In this document: positions 51,506 through 60,698 of the stretch, one piece after another
Numbering within the stretch: the stretch's first letter is position 1
How the letters are laid out: each line of letters starts with the position of its first letter
Origin: Methanobacteriota archaeon
GTDB taxonomy: Archaea > Thermoplasmatota > Thermoplasmata > RBG-16-68-12 > JAJISG01
NCBI GenBank assembly: GCA_030594205.1
Contig: JAUVFR010000001.1
Location: forward strand, 1-64,000
Direction: 5' to 3'
DNA: 64,000 bases
The notes under the pieces: generated by a model
What the model saw: only the letters and a program-made list of their open reading frames with translations
What the model was told of the DNA's origin: nothing
Databases searched by the model: none
Translations under genes and position numbers: made by a program

Positions 51506-53347
51506 TCAGAATTCGGGTCTTCGGCTGATCTCCCGCGGGAAGTAAAGGGGACGGAAGGGCGCGCCCAAGGTACGCTCCCCGATCTCCTCCCGCAACTCCT
51601 CCAGGGTCATCACCCGGTCTTTGTCCGCCTGGCGGTCGTAGACGTTGAGCGCCCTGGTCTCAGCCTGGGCCTCCCGCTCTCCCACGACAATGACGTACCC
51701 GACCCAATCCTGCTTGGCTTCCCGGACCTTCTTGCCGACCGTGGTGCTACGGTCATCCACGCCCACTCGGATGCCCACCAAGGCGTTGGCCATCTCCTCG
51801 ACCAACTCGCCGTGGTCCTCCCCGACCGGAAGAAAACGCACCTGCTCGGGGTTGAGCCATAGGGGCAGGTTTCCCTTGTGGCCGGCCTTCTCCGCCGCCA
51901 CCGCGGTATCCAGGATGGTGTACAGGTAGCGCTCCACGCTCCCCAGGATGGCGCTGTGAAGGATGATGGGGTGACGCCGCTTCCCCTCCTCGTCGACGTA
52001 CGTGATGCCAAACCGCTCCGCGTTCCCCACGTCGATCTGGACCGTGGCGATCTCCCGGGCCCGCCGCTCGGCGTCCTCGATCATGTACTCCACGTTCACC
52101 GTCCAGTAGAAGTTCTGGCCGGGCGGGTAGATGTTGATGAGTCCCTCCTTCCCCTCGTGCTTCAACATCTCTAGGATGAGGTCCTTGTTTTCCTGGTAGG
52201 CCTCCGGGGACGAGACGTTGACCAGCATCTCATAGTCTCGTCCCATCGCGGCGGCCTCCTGTGCGATTCGGTCATGAAGGCGCAGAAACCAGTCGTATGC
52301 CTCCGGCGGATCCCGGCAGAGGACATGCAAGTCCGGCATGTTCAGACGCCGCACGCGGAAGAGGAGACTCGTCTCGCCCGACTGTTCGAACCGGTAGGCA
52401 TCCGCGACCTCGAAGGCCCCCAGGGGCAACTGCCGGTAGCTGATCGTCCAGTCGGCCATGTTGCTGAACTGCTGGTGGCAGGCGGCATAACGGAGGACGA
52501 AGGACCGCTTGTCCGTCTCCACGGTGTACAGGCGGTCGCCGAAGAGTTCCGCATGCTCGGCCACGGCCCGTTCCGCCAGGTCGAACATGTTCGTGCCCCG
52601 CAACGGATAGACGGGCAGGCCGAGGTCCTGGGCCACCTGATGCGCGTAGTCCGCCACGAGGTCGAACATCAAACTGGCCTTGGGGTCGTACCGCATGTGG
52701 CCGGTGTCGCTTAGGGACTCCCACTTGAAGCCGAACTTCCGGGTGAGGCGATGGTATCCCGGCTCCCCGGTGGGGGGGTACTCCTCCTTGAGCGCCTCCT
52801 TGCGGACCATCACGTCGAAAGCCTCCCGCTCGCTCGTGTATTTCTCCGGCTCCACCTCCTCCCCGCCCACCGTGAGGACGAGGAACGCGTGGGGTTTTTC
52901 CTCCGGGGGGGAAACCACAGCCTCTTCCAAGGTGACCTCGCGGGAGAGCTCCGAGAGGGGGTGGCCCTTCGCGGCGAGGTCGAAGGCCTTGTACCAGCCG
53001 AAGGGAGAACGGTGGACCTCGAGGTCCCGATCCCGCACGGCCTCCTCCAGCCGCTCGAAAATCTCCCGCGCCTTCTCGGGTCGGGCAAGCGAAGAGCTGA
53101 GGTGGGCGTACGGGTACAGGACGATCTGGGTCTCCTTCAGCTGGGTGGCGACGTCTTCGATTTCGTCGGCGGCCTTCTTGGCGATGGCGGCCGGATTCGC
53201 CTCGTCCCCCTTCTCCGCCGAGATGAAGCAGACGAGGCTGTCACCGAAGCTCCCCTTGAGCTCCGCGTCGGTTGCTTCCTCGGCGTACCTTGTCTTCTTC
53301 GTGGCCTCGTACTCGAAGCGGTCAGCGTGAATGAACAGAATCCGCAT
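51506..53347 (-). CDS. thrS: Threonyl-tRNA synthetase, archaeal type
   Basis: 613 residues from the ATG at 53347, 22-33 nt after a CTCTTTAATAC element; the longer frame upstream is antisense to folP. The N-terminal ~140 residues (MRILFIHADRFEYEATKKT) are the archaeal DTD-like editing domain that clears Ser-tRNA-Thr. The class II core has motif 1 near FDLVADYAHQVAQDLGLPVY and motif 2/3 zinc-site residues in YAACHQQFSNMADW. The C-terminal anticodon-binding domain has LNPEQVRFLPVGEDHGELVE. Full length. Confidence 0.95.
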   Translation of the reverse strand: MRILFIHADRFEYEATKKTRYAEEATDAELKGSFGDSLVCFISAEKGDEANPAAIAKKAADEIEDVATQLKETQIVLYPYAHLSSSLARPEKAREIFERLEEAVRDRDLEVHRSPFGWYKAFDLAAKGHPLSELSREVTLEEAVVSPPEEKPHAFLVLTVGGEEVEPEKYTSEREAFDVMVRKEALKEEYPPTGEPGYHRLTRKFGFKWESLSDTGHMRYDPKASLMFDLVADYAHQVAQDLGLPVYPLRGTNMFDLAERAVAEHAELFGDRLYTVETDKRSFVLRYAACHQQFSNMADWTISYRQLPLGAFEVADAYRFEQSGETSLLFRVRRLNMPDLHVLCRDPPEAYDWFLRLHDRIAQEAAAMGRDYEMLVNVSSPEAYQENKDLILEMLKHEGKEGLINIYPPGQNFYWTVNVEYMIEDAERRAREIATVQIDVGNAERFGITYVDEEGKRRHPIILHSAILGSVERYLYTILDTAVAAEKAGHKGNLPLWLNPEQVRFLPVGEDHGELVEEMANALVGIRVGVDDRSTTVGKKVREAKQDWVGYVIVVGEREAQAETRALNVYDRQADKDRVMTLEELREEIGERTLGAPFRPLYFPREISRRPEF

Positions 53348-53368
53348 CCGGATTCGAGGAGGGGCTTC

Positions 53369-53380
53369 GCGTATTAAAGA
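53369..53380 (-). promoter_or_regulatory. TATA element for thrS
   Basis: Minus-strand TCTTTAATACGC lies 22-33 nt before the ATG at 53347 and decides between the ATG and longer frames. Confidence 0.5.
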
Positions 53381-53425
53381 GAGGGCGAAGGGCCGTGACG
53401 CTCCCCTTCCGCGGTCCGCCCTGGG

Positions 53426-53437
53426 GGTTTTTAGTCC
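53426..53437 (+). promoter_or_regulatory. TATA element for folP
   Basis: GGTTTTTAGTCC lies 22-33 nt before the ATG at 53459, supporting that start over the TTG at 53447. Confidence 0.45.
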
Positions 53438-53458
53438 AGCTGGGCCTTGATTGCTCGT

Positions 53459-54661
53459 ATGTTCAACGCCCACGTCCTGGAACTCCCGGAGGCCCGGGAC
53501 GTGAACCAGGCCTTGCAGGCAGTGGGCGTCCAGACCCAGGGTCAACCCATCCTCCGGCGAAAGGGGCTCTTCCGCATCGTCCGGCTCCAGGGGGTGGGCT
53601 ATCGAGAGGCTCTCATTGCGAAGCAGGAGATGCTGGGGGCCGGCGGAGATGCGGCCACCCCCAAGGGGACGGTGGAGTTCACCTCCGACGAGGGGGACGT
53701 CATCCTCCTGGGGACCCCGCAACACTTCAAGCGCTTCTTGTCGAAAATGAAGCACCAGCCCTTCCGGTCCGCCACCCTCGCCGCCGAGGTGGAGGAGGCC
53801 CTCACGCACTACGATCGGGAAGCCTACGTCCTCCGTTTCCCCGAGGCCGAACTCCCCCTCTCCCGGACCGTCGTGATGGGCATCCTCAACGTGACCCCGG
53901 ACTCCTTCGCCGATGGGGGGGAGTACGACGAACCCCAGGCGGCCATCGACCGGGCTCGTGCCATGGTGGAGGAGGGGGCCGGCCTCGTCGACGTCGGGGC
54001 GGAGTCCACCCGTCCGGGCAGCGATCCGGTGAGCGCCGCGGAGGAGTGGAAACGCCTCGAACCCGTGCTCGCCGGGGTCGTCGACCAGGTGGACGTGCCC
54101 GTCTCCGTGGACACGTACAAGCCGGAGACGGCCGCCAAGGCGTTGGATCTCGGGGCGACCATGGTGAACGACGTGACGGGCCTTCGGGACCCCAAAATGA
54201 TCGGCCTGGTGGCCCAGCACGACGTCCCCGCGGTCCTCATGCACATGCTCGGGGAGCCGAAGACGATGCAGAAGAAGCCCGAGTACGACGACGTCGTCGC
54301 CGACATTGTGCGCTTCCTGCGGGCGCGAGTCGCGGACGCGATGGAGGGGGGCGTAGACCCGGAGAAGCTCGTGGTGGACCCGGGGGTCGGATTCGGCAAG
54401 ACGGCCGAGCACAATCTCCAGATCCTGCGCCAGCTTGGGGCCTTCCGGAGCCTGGGTCGTCCTATCTTGGTGGGGGTCTCCCGTAAGACCTTCCTCGGAA
54501 GGTTGTTGGATGCCGAGGTCGAGGAACGACTCGAGGGGGGTCTGGCAGCCGCCGTGCTAGCGGCCCATCACGGTGCCCACATCCTCCGTACCCATGACGT
54601 GAAGGAGACCGTCCGGGCCCTCGCCGTCGCCGACGCCATCCTGGGAAGGGGTTCGACTTAG
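53459..54661 (+). CDS. folP: Dihydropteroate synthase with archaeal N-terminal extension
   Basis: 400 residues from ATG 53459. The C-terminal 270 residues are a DHPS TIM barrel: VVMGILNVTPDSFADGGEYD, LVDVGAESTRPGSDPVSAAE, VSVDTYKPETAAKAL, GATMVNDVTGLRD, VVDPGVGFGKTAEHN and PILVGVSRKTFLG. These would bind pterin pyrophosphate and the aryl amine. A ~130-residue N-terminal extension of unknown role (EARDVNQALQAVGVQTQGQP, FRIVRLQGVGYREALIAKQE) precedes it, as in some archaeal relatives. Folate or methanopterin precursor synthesis is implied. Confidence 0.9.
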   Translation: MFNAHVLELPEARDVNQALQAVGVQTQGQPILRRKGLFRIVRLQGVGYREALIAKQEMLGAGGDAATPKGTVEFTSDEGDVILLGTPQHFKRFLSKMKHQPFRSATLAAEVEEALTHYDREAYVLRFPEAELPLSRTVVMGILNVTPDSFADGGEYDEPQAAIDRARAMVEEGAGLVDVGAESTRPGSDPVSAAEEWKRLEPVLAGVVDQVDVPVSVDTYKPETAAKALDLGATMVNDVTGLRDPKMIGLVAQHDVPAVLMHMLGEPKTMQKKPEYDDVVADIVRFLRARVADAMEGGVDPEKLVVDPGVGFGKTAEHNLQILRQLGAFRSLGRPILVGVSRKTFLGRLLDAEVEERLEGGLAAAVLAAHHGAHILRTHDVKETVRALAVADAILGRGST

Positions 54662-54674
54662 CCCCGGTGATCGT

Positions 54675-56741
54675 GTGACCCAGGCTTCCCCCCGCCTGTT
54701 GCTAAAGGGCGGCAACGGGTTCCTCTTCTCAAACCCCCACGGCGACATCACGCAGCCCCGCGAAGGTGAGGGGCTCTATTGGGAGGACACGCGACACCTC
54801 AGTCGGTACACCCTATCCCCGTGGCCCTACCGATTCGCCCTCGTCGAGGCAGAGACGCCCGAGCCGTTCCGCGCACGGTTCGAGTTCGTGGTCAACCGGC
54901 CCCCGGAGTCACCCCTTCACGTGATTCGAGAACGCGTGCTGGGACCCGACCTATTGGAGACGTTCCGCGTTCTGAACCCCGAGGACATCCAAACCTCTCT
55001 GGTCCTTCGGCTCGTCTTTCGTGCCGACTTTGCTGACATCTTTGAAGTCCGGGGGATGGTCCCGCCCCGTCGGCGGGTTCCCCACACCGAACTGTCGGGG
55101 GGCGCCGTCCTCTTCTCCCGAACAGGGGACGACGGGGTCCTGCGGTGGACACGCCTCACCTTCAATCCCCTCCCGAATCGTCTCAACCGCGCGCGGGTTG
55201 TCTGGGACCTCTACCTCCCGGCCCGGTCGGAAATCGTACTCTCCGCACGGGTGGAAAGCGGCACCGGGGAACCCCCTCGGGAACAGAGACTGGCCCCCCT
55301 TGACTCAGTCGTCGATGAGATCCGCAGAATCCGATCGAGCCAGCGAGGGGCCTGGGGACGTGTCGAGGGGGAGGGCCCCCTAGCGGACTGGACCCACCAC
55401 GCCACGGAGGACCTCCTGACTCTCCTCATCCAGGTGGATGGACTTGCGGTTCCCGCAGCCGGCCTGCCCTGGTATGCCACCCTCTTCGGTCGTGACAGCC
55501 TCATCGTCGGTCTTCAGACGGTGCACCTGAATCCCCGGCTGAGCATGGAGATCCTTCAGGCGCTCGGGAACCACATGGGACGACGATATGACCCCTTCCG
55601 GGCCGAGGAGCCCGGCAAGATCCTCCATGAACTCAACCGCGGCGAACTGGCCGTGTCCGGTGCGACGCCGTACGGCCCCTATTACGGAACGGTCGACGCC
55701 ACGGCCCTGTTCCTCTGCCTCTTCCACGAGGCCTACCGCTGGACGGCGGATCTGGTCTTTTGCCGTGCTCTCTATCCCTTCGGGAAGGGAGCAGCTCACC
55801 ATCTGATTGAGCAGCTCCACGGTCCTATGGGATTCCTGAACTACGTGGGAGGGGACCCTCCGGCCCTCCGACATCAGGGTTGGAAGGACGGTGAGGTGGG
55901 AATCCTCCAGCCCGATGGCCGCCAGCCCGAGCCGCCGGTGGCGCCCTGCGAGGCCCAGGGGTATGCCTTCTGGGGGCTTCGCGGTCTTGCGGAGGTCGCC
56001 AGGGCCCTCGGCGAAGACGAAGACGCGGCGGCCTGGACGGCGGAGGCCGAGGCGCTGCGAGCGCGGTTTCACCCTGCCTTCTGGATGCCCGAGGAAGAGA
56101 CCTACGCCATCGCCCTTGACGGCCGAGGCGAACGCATCGCCCTCGTCGCCTCCAACCCCGGACACCTGCTGATGTGCGGCCTGCTTACCCAGACCCAGGC
56201 AGACCGGGTCGCCGATCGGCTCTTCGTGGAGGACCTGCAATCCGGTTGGGGAATTCGGACGCTCTCCGCGCGGGTCCCGTACTACGACCCCAACAGCTAC
56301 CATCACGGGTCCGTATGGCCGCACGACACCTCCCTCGTGGCCTTCGGGCTGGCGCGTTCGAGTCGTTCGAGTGAAGCCTCCCACCTCTTCGAGAACCTCC
56401 TCGCGGCCGCGACGAGCTTCCCACGAACCCGGCTGCCGGAACTCTTCGGGGGGCAGCGTCGAAAGGGCGACGCACCAGTCCGTGTTTCTCAGGCGTGCGA
56501 CCTCCAGGCCTGGGCCTCGGGCGTCCCCTTGCTCGCGACGCGTGCCCTTCTCGGCATGGAAGCCGACGCTGGGGCGGAGACCCTTCGACTCCGTCCTTAC
56601 CTGCCGTCCGCGCTCTCCCCCTTCCGTCTGGGCCCCCTTCGGGTCGGTGCTTCACGCATCGAGATCCAGGCCCAGGGCCAGGGAGAGGATTCCGAGGTTC
56701 GGGTCCGGACCCTCTCGGGACCCGAGCTTGCCTTGGTTTGA
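54675..56741 (+). CDS. Amylo-alpha-1,6-glucosidase-like glycogen-debranching protein
   Basis: 688 residues from a GTG 13 nt after folP. The N-terminal ~220 residues match the GDE N-terminal beta domain (LLLKGGNGFLFSNPHGDITQ, YWEDTRHLSRYTLS). The (alpha/alpha)6 catalytic domain follows with GLPWYATLFGRDSLIVGLQT, YYGTVDATALFLCLFHEAY and DPNSYHHGSVWPHDTSLVAF. The acidic catalytic residues expected in the DRDS/DA and HGSVWPHD regions appear present. It likely trims branched glucans or glycosyl polymers. It is cytoplasmic, with no signal peptide. Confidence 0.87.
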   Translation: MTQASPRLLLKGGNGFLFSNPHGDITQPREGEGLYWEDTRHLSRYTLSPWPYRFALVEAETPEPFRARFEFVVNRPPESPLHVIRERVLGPDLLETFRVLNPEDIQTSLVLRLVFRADFADIFEVRGMVPPRRRVPHTELSGGAVLFSRTGDDGVLRWTRLTFNPLPNRLNRARVVWDLYLPARSEIVLSARVESGTGEPPREQRLAPLDSVVDEIRRIRSSQRGAWGRVEGEGPLADWTHHATEDLLTLLIQVDGLAVPAAGLPWYATLFGRDSLIVGLQTVHLNPRLSMEILQALGNHMGRRYDPFRAEEPGKILHELNRGELAVSGATPYGPYYGTVDATALFLCLFHEAYRWTADLVFCRALYPFGKGAAHHLIEQLHGPMGFLNYVGGDPPALRHQGWKDGEVGILQPDGRQPEPPVAPCEAQGYAFWGLRGLAEVARALGEDEDAAAWTAEAEALRARFHPAFWMPEEETYAIALDGRGERIALVASNPGHLLMCGLLTQTQADRVADRLFVEDLQSGWGIRTLSARVPYYDPNSYHHGSVWPHDTSLVAFGLARSSRSSEASHLFENLLAAATSFPRTRLPELFGGQRRKGDAPVRVSQACDLQAWASGVPLLATRALLGMEADAGAETLRLRPYLPSALSPFRLGPLRVGASRIEIQAQGQGEDSEVRVRTLSGPELALV

Positions 56742-56824
56742 TCGGTGCCAGTTTCACCCACCTCCTCCCTCCCGCCACTTAAGGCGTCCCTCCGTGGGAG
56801 TCCGTCCAGACGGGGCCGGAGGAC

Positions 56825-59005
56825 ATGGAAGGCTGGATCATTGACGCCTATGCGGACTACCAGCGGGACTCCCTCGTCACCTGGCTCTGGACGCCCGGGG
56901 GCGTTCGCCGCATCGAGGATCCCGCGTACCGGCCCCGCTTCTACATCCACGGGGGGCGGGGCGACCTCGAGATCATGAAGCGCCGGTTGGGGCGGCTCGA
57001 CCGGGTGGAGGAGGTGGAGTGGGCCTCCAAGAAGATCGACATCCGGTCCACCGAACCGGTACCCGTCCTGGACGTCCTCCCCCGCCACTACCGGGACCTC
57101 CACCCTCTGGCGGAGCTGGTGAACCGGGAGGGGCAGTTCCACGACTTCCGCCTCTACGACGTGGACCTGCGGCACAACCAGCGGTACTTCCTCCAACACG
57201 ACATCTTCCCCCTGAGCCGGACGGCGTACAACGGGACCTGGAAACGACTGGAGGAGCCCTTCGCCCTGGAGTACGAGCTCCCGCCCCTGAACACGCAGGC
57301 ATTGGACGTCCAGGTGGATGCGCCCGAGGGGCTCCCCCGTTACGAGGACCGTCTCCGCACGGCCCGACTCGGGGAAACGGTGCTGGAGGGCTCCGAGGAG
57401 GCGATCCTGGAGGATCTCAACCAAACTCTGCGGGAGGAGGACCCGGACATCCTCCTGACCGTGAACGGCGACCCCTTCGTCCTCCCCTACCTGCTTCAGA
57501 AAGCGGAGTCACATGGTGTAGATCTCGTGCTGGGGCGAGAACGACAGCGATTCCGGCACGGGGAGGGGAAGAGCTACTTCACCTACGGCAAGATCGTCTA
57601 CAAGCCGACCCAGTACCTCCTCCGGGGCCGCCTCCACCTGGATGCAAATCACTTCGCCCACCGGGAGAGCGGTCTCCACGGGCTCGCGGAGATGTCCCGG
57701 CTGGCCCGCCTGGTCCCCCAGGAGATGCTCCGGCTCACCCCCGGGACGGCCATCACGGCCATGCAGGTGAACGAGGCCCACTGGCAGGGCTACGTCGTCC
57801 TCTGGAAGAAGAACCTGCCTGAGGTCTTCAAGACGGCGGAGTCCCTCGTCCTCTGCGACCGGGGCGGCTTCATCCTGGAGCCACAGGTCGGCATCCACGA
57901 GGGGATCGTGGAGGTGGACTACGCCTCCCTCTACCCCCAGATCATGCGTACGTACAACATCTCGCCGGAGACCATCTTCTGTCCCTGCTGCAAGGAAGAT
58001 GGCATGGTGGCGCCGGCGATCGGGCACCACACGTGCGTACGTCGGAGAGGGCTCATCCCGGTCTATCTGGACCCGGTCTTGGAGAGGAAGAAATACTACA
58101 AACAGAAAAAGAAGGAAGCAGGACCGAACCAGGCGGTCTACGAGGCCCGGGACTGCATCCTGAAGTGGATGCTCGTAACTTCATTTGGATACATGGGATA
58201 TTCGAACGCCCGCTACGGCCGTATCGAGTGCCATGAGGCCATCAACGCCTACGCCCGGGAACTCCTCGTCCGGAGCGTGCACATTGCCGAGGCCCACGGC
58301 TACGAGGTCATCCATGGCATCGTCGACTCCCTCTGGCTTCGCCCCTTGCCCGGCCACGCCTCCGTGGAGGAGGTCGTGCAGCGCATCCAGGACGACATCG
58401 GCCTCCCCCTCGACCTGGAGGGCGTCTACCGCTGGGTCATCTTTTTACCCTGTAAGACCACGGGCGTGGGGGCCCTGAATCGCTACTACGGCCTCCTCGA
58501 GGACGGGGAGATGAAGCTGCGCGGCATCGAAGTGCGGCGGCACGACACGCCGCCCTTCGTTGTCCAGGCCCAGACGGGCATGCTGGAGGTCTTTCGCCAG
58601 GCCCAGAACGCCCGGGAGTTTCAGGACGCGATCCCCGCGGCCCTTCAAGTCCTCCGGGAGGCCGCCGGGAACCTCCGAAAGGGTCGCGTCCCGCTGGAAG
58701 ACCTGGTTATCTCCAAGGTCGTCACGAAACCGCTGGAGGATTACGTGGTCCTGAACTACACCGCCGCGGCGTTACGGCAGCTGAAGGCCCGCGGCTTCAA
58801 GACGGAGCCGGGGGAGTACATCCGCTACGTCATCACGGACCGGAGGACCCGGGACTACCGGCGGAAGGTGAAGTTCGCCGCCTTCCTCCAAGAGGGGGAC
58901 ACGCCGGATGAATGGGAATATCTCCGACTCCTGGCAAGGTCGGGGGAGACCCTCCTGGCTCCCTTCGGCTACACGGAGGAGGGGCTCCTCCCGGAGCTAA
59001 GCTAG
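56825..59005 (+). CDS. Family B DNA polymerase, PolB2-like with degenerate catalytic motifs
   Basis: 726 residues, shorter than PolB1/PolB3. Motif A VEVDYASLYPQIM is intact at about 363. Motif B is KWMLVTSFGYMGYSNARYG at about 447. Motif C, normally YGDTDS, reads HGIVDSLWLRP at about 498, so the first catalytic Asp is Val/Ile. Exonuclease I, normally DxE, reads ALDVQVDAPEGLPRY, and exonuclease II reads NGDPFVLPYL without FD. A Cys-rich insert CPCCKEDG...HHTC and a KxRY-like LNRYYGLLEDGEMKLRGIE are present. It resembles the group called PolB2. A long coding frame without stops shows it is maintained. Confidence 0.87.
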   Translation: MEGWIIDAYADYQRDSLVTWLWTPGGVRRIEDPAYRPRFYIHGGRGDLEIMKRRLGRLDRVEEVEWASKKIDIRSTEPVPVLDVLPRHYRDLHPLAELVNREGQFHDFRLYDVDLRHNQRYFLQHDIFPLSRTAYNGTWKRLEEPFALEYELPPLNTQALDVQVDAPEGLPRYEDRLRTARLGETVLEGSEEAILEDLNQTLREEDPDILLTVNGDPFVLPYLLQKAESHGVDLVLGRERQRFRHGEGKSYFTYGKIVYKPTQYLLRGRLHLDANHFAHRESGLHGLAEMSRLARLVPQEMLRLTPGTAITAMQVNEAHWQGYVVLWKKNLPEVFKTAESLVLCDRGGFILEPQVGIHEGIVEVDYASLYPQIMRTYNISPETIFCPCCKEDGMVAPAIGHHTCVRRRGLIPVYLDPVLERKKYYKQKKKEAGPNQAVYEARDCILKWMLVTSFGYMGYSNARYGRIECHEAINAYARELLVRSVHIAEAHGYEVIHGIVDSLWLRPLPGHASVEEVVQRIQDDIGLPLDLEGVYRWVIFLPCKTTGVGALNRYYGLLEDGEMKLRGIEVRRHDTPPFVVQAQTGMLEVFRQAQNAREFQDAIPAALQVLREAAGNLRKGRVPLEDLVISKVVTKPLEDYVVLNYTAAALRQLKARGFKTEPGEYIRYVITDRRTRDYRRKVKFAAFLQEGDTPDEWEYLRLLARSGETLLAPFGYTEEGLLPELS

Positions 59006-59081
59006 CCTGCGCCCGTCCAACCTCAATCATGAAGGAAGAGTTCGATCCAGTTGCCATCAGGACCGGCGTGAGGCATCATAG

Positions 59082-59621
59082 CTATACTCTCTCTTCCTGG
59101 GCATCCAACTCGAGAACCATGTCACTGTAGGAGCCCGCCACGAGGTCCTTCTCGAAGATGCGTAGGGAACTCCGTAGCTCGGCAAATTCGGATTCGGCCC
59201 GAACGGCTTCTTCGTGTGAGTCGATTACCCTTTCGAACTCGAGGAAGGTCCCAAGGCCGTCCACCTCGTCCAAGTGGACTTGCACCTCGCCCCATCGGAA
59301 GATACGACGCCGCTTCCGCACTTCCACGAGGATACCGAGAGCTTCGCGAAGGAGGCCGAGGAGGCCGGTGGCATCGGCGACGGGGAGTAAGAACACCCGA
59401 CTCCGTTTTGGGTACGGTCGATCCTCCCGCTGGTAGTAAATCAACGTGCCCTCGTCCTTCCCTTCCACGTTCCGAAGCTTGAGACGACCCTTTCCGACGT
59501 GGAAATAGGTGTCCTTCTGCCGGACATCCGAGATGAAAGTCGCGTGTCGCGTGCACCAGGCCTCCGCCCAGACCAGGTCCGCGAGATGTGCCTTGAGCTC
59601 CAGAAGACGCTTCTCCCCCAT
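59082..59621 (-). CDS. CYTH-domain protein (class IV adenylyl cyclase/triphosphatase fold)
   Basis: 179 residues. A CYTH tunnel fold: LLELKAHLADLVWAEAW in place of the ExExK opening, DTYFHVGKGRLKLRNVEGKD, LIYYQREDRPYPKRS, and EVQVHLDEVDGLGTFLEFER. The repeated charged residues on alternate strands bind triphosphate and metal. In archaea such proteins may hydrolyse thiamine or inorganic triphosphate; cyclase activity is not assured. It starts 25 nt after the HARP-like gene and is likely co-transcribed. Confidence 0.85.
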   Translation of the reverse strand: MGEKRLLELKAHLADLVWAEAWCTRHATFISDVRQKDTYFHVGKGRLKLRNVEGKDEGTLIYYQREDRPYPKRSRVFLLPVADATGLLGLLREALGILVEVRKRRRIFRWGEVQVHLDEVDGLGTFLEFERVIDSHEEAVRAESEFAELRSSLRIFEKDLVAGSYSDMVLELDAQEERV

Positions 59622-59646
59622 CGCGCGGAGAAGGAGGGGAGGGGTC

Positions 59647-60114
59647 CTAAGCCTTCAGGCCCGGGGCCACCTCGACGGTGCACTCCGTCTCGTTCAGGGT
59701 TGCCAGTAGATTCTCGAGGGCGCCTTCCTCCACAGGGACCAGCCAGGCCCGGGCGACGGCGTCGAAGGTCCGACCGGGAACCTTCTTGATTGCCTGGACG
59801 AGACTGCGATTGTACTCGAATCGAATGAGATACTGGTCTCCGCTCTGTTCCACGGTTATCTGGGGACGGGCCTCGGGCGGAACGACGGCACGTTCGTGCA
59901 TGTCCGCCAACTCCTCGTCCATCTCCACTTCCGCGCCCTCCGCCTCTAGGGTCGCCAAGGCGTCGGCGTAGTAGTGGATAGGAATTGTCCACTCCTTCGT
60001 CATGGGGTCGTAGCGCCTCCGATCGAGGGTCTTCACCGCGCGCACGAGGAGTAGATCGTAGTCGAAACTCAGGACCGCCTCATCCCCCCGCCGACGCATG
60101 GTTACACGCGTCAT
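59647..60114 (-). CDS. Tandem HARP-like domain protein
   Basis: 155 residues from the ATG at 60114, 20-30 nt after a CCCTTTATAGG element; the upstream in-frame start at 60180 is before that element. Two repeats share the HARP (SMARCAL1) pattern of F-Y core, W-x-x-P: SFDYDLLLVRAVKTLDRRRY with KEWTIPIHY, and RFEYNRSLVQAIKKVPGRTF with RAWLVPVEE. HARP domains aid annealing of single strands in helicases. No helicase is attached here. The match is by eye only. Confidence 0.6.
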   Translation of the reverse strand: MTRVTMRRRGDEAVLSFDYDLLLVRAVKTLDRRRYDPMTKEWTIPIHYYADALATLEAEGAEVEMDEELADMHERAVVPPEARPQITVEQSGDQYLIRFEYNRSLVQAIKKVPGRTFDAVARAWLVPVEEGALENLLATLNETECTVEVAPGLKA

Positions 60115-60133
60115 TGTGTGGGGAACAATCAGG

Positions 60134-60144
60134 CCTATAAAGGG
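60134..60144 (-). promoter_or_regulatory. TATA element for the HARP-like gene
   Basis: Minus-strand CCCTTTATAGG lies 20-30 nt before the ATG at 60114 and just after the pyrE stop region. Confidence 0.55.
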
Positions 60145-60176
60145 CCGAAGTGGGGGTGGGTGAAAGTGCTTCGCCC

Positions 60177-60698
60177 TCACGGCCGCTCGGACTGCAGGTC
60201 TCGGGATCGCAGGACGGCCTCGAGGCCGATTCCCATCTCCCGAAGGCTCTCCGCTCCCCCCTCCTCTCGATCCACGACGCAGACCGCACGCTCGACCTGC
60301 GCCCCCTCGCCCCGCAGGACTTCGGCGGCCCGTTGAATCGTTCCTCCGGAGGTGGCCACGTCCTCCACGAGGAGCACCTTCTCCCCAGCCCGGATTTCCC
60401 CCTCGTAGGCTCGCCCCGTCCCATGGCCGCGGGCCTTCTTGCGAAGAATGACGTAAGGAAGCCCCGTTTCCAGGGCCAGGGCCACGAGGAGAGGGACGGC
60501 GCCCAGCTCCGTCCCCGCCAGGCGCTGGACCCCCGCCGTGTAGGGGACCAAACGCTGCACCACCCGACGGAGGAGGACGGGGTCCGTGAAGGCGGCCTTC
60601 AGGTCCACGTAGAAGGAGCTCTTCTTCCCGGAGGTCAGGGTGAAGTCTCCGAACTTCAGCGCTCCCTTCTCGACGAGGGCCTCCACTAGGTTCACCAT
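60177..60698 (-). CDS. pyrE: Orotate phosphoribosyltransferase
   Basis: 173 residues. It couples orotate to PRPP to give OMP in pyrimidine synthesis. MVNLVEALVEKGALKFGDFT, SGKKSSFYVDLKAAFTDP and the PRPP motif VLLVEDVATSGGTIQRA are typical, as is RKKARGHGTG. The ATG overlaps the carS stop by 7 nt (60692-60698), so pyrE is the second gene of a carS-pyrE unit. The upstream frame that runs through carS is not coding. Confidence 0.95.
   Translation of the reverse strand: MVNLVEALVEKGALKFGDFTLTSGKKSSFYVDLKAAFTDPVLLRRVVQRLVPYTAGVQRLAGTELGAVPLLVALALETGLPYVILRKKARGHGTGRAYEGEIRAGEKVLLVEDVATSGGTIQRAAEVLRGEGAQVERAVCVVDREEGGAESLREMGIGLEAVLRSRDLQSERP

Noticed and set aside
53395-54486. Large second plus-strand frame in the folP region
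   Set aside because: Arg/Gly/Pro-rich shadow of folP in another frame. folP carries all DHPS motifs.
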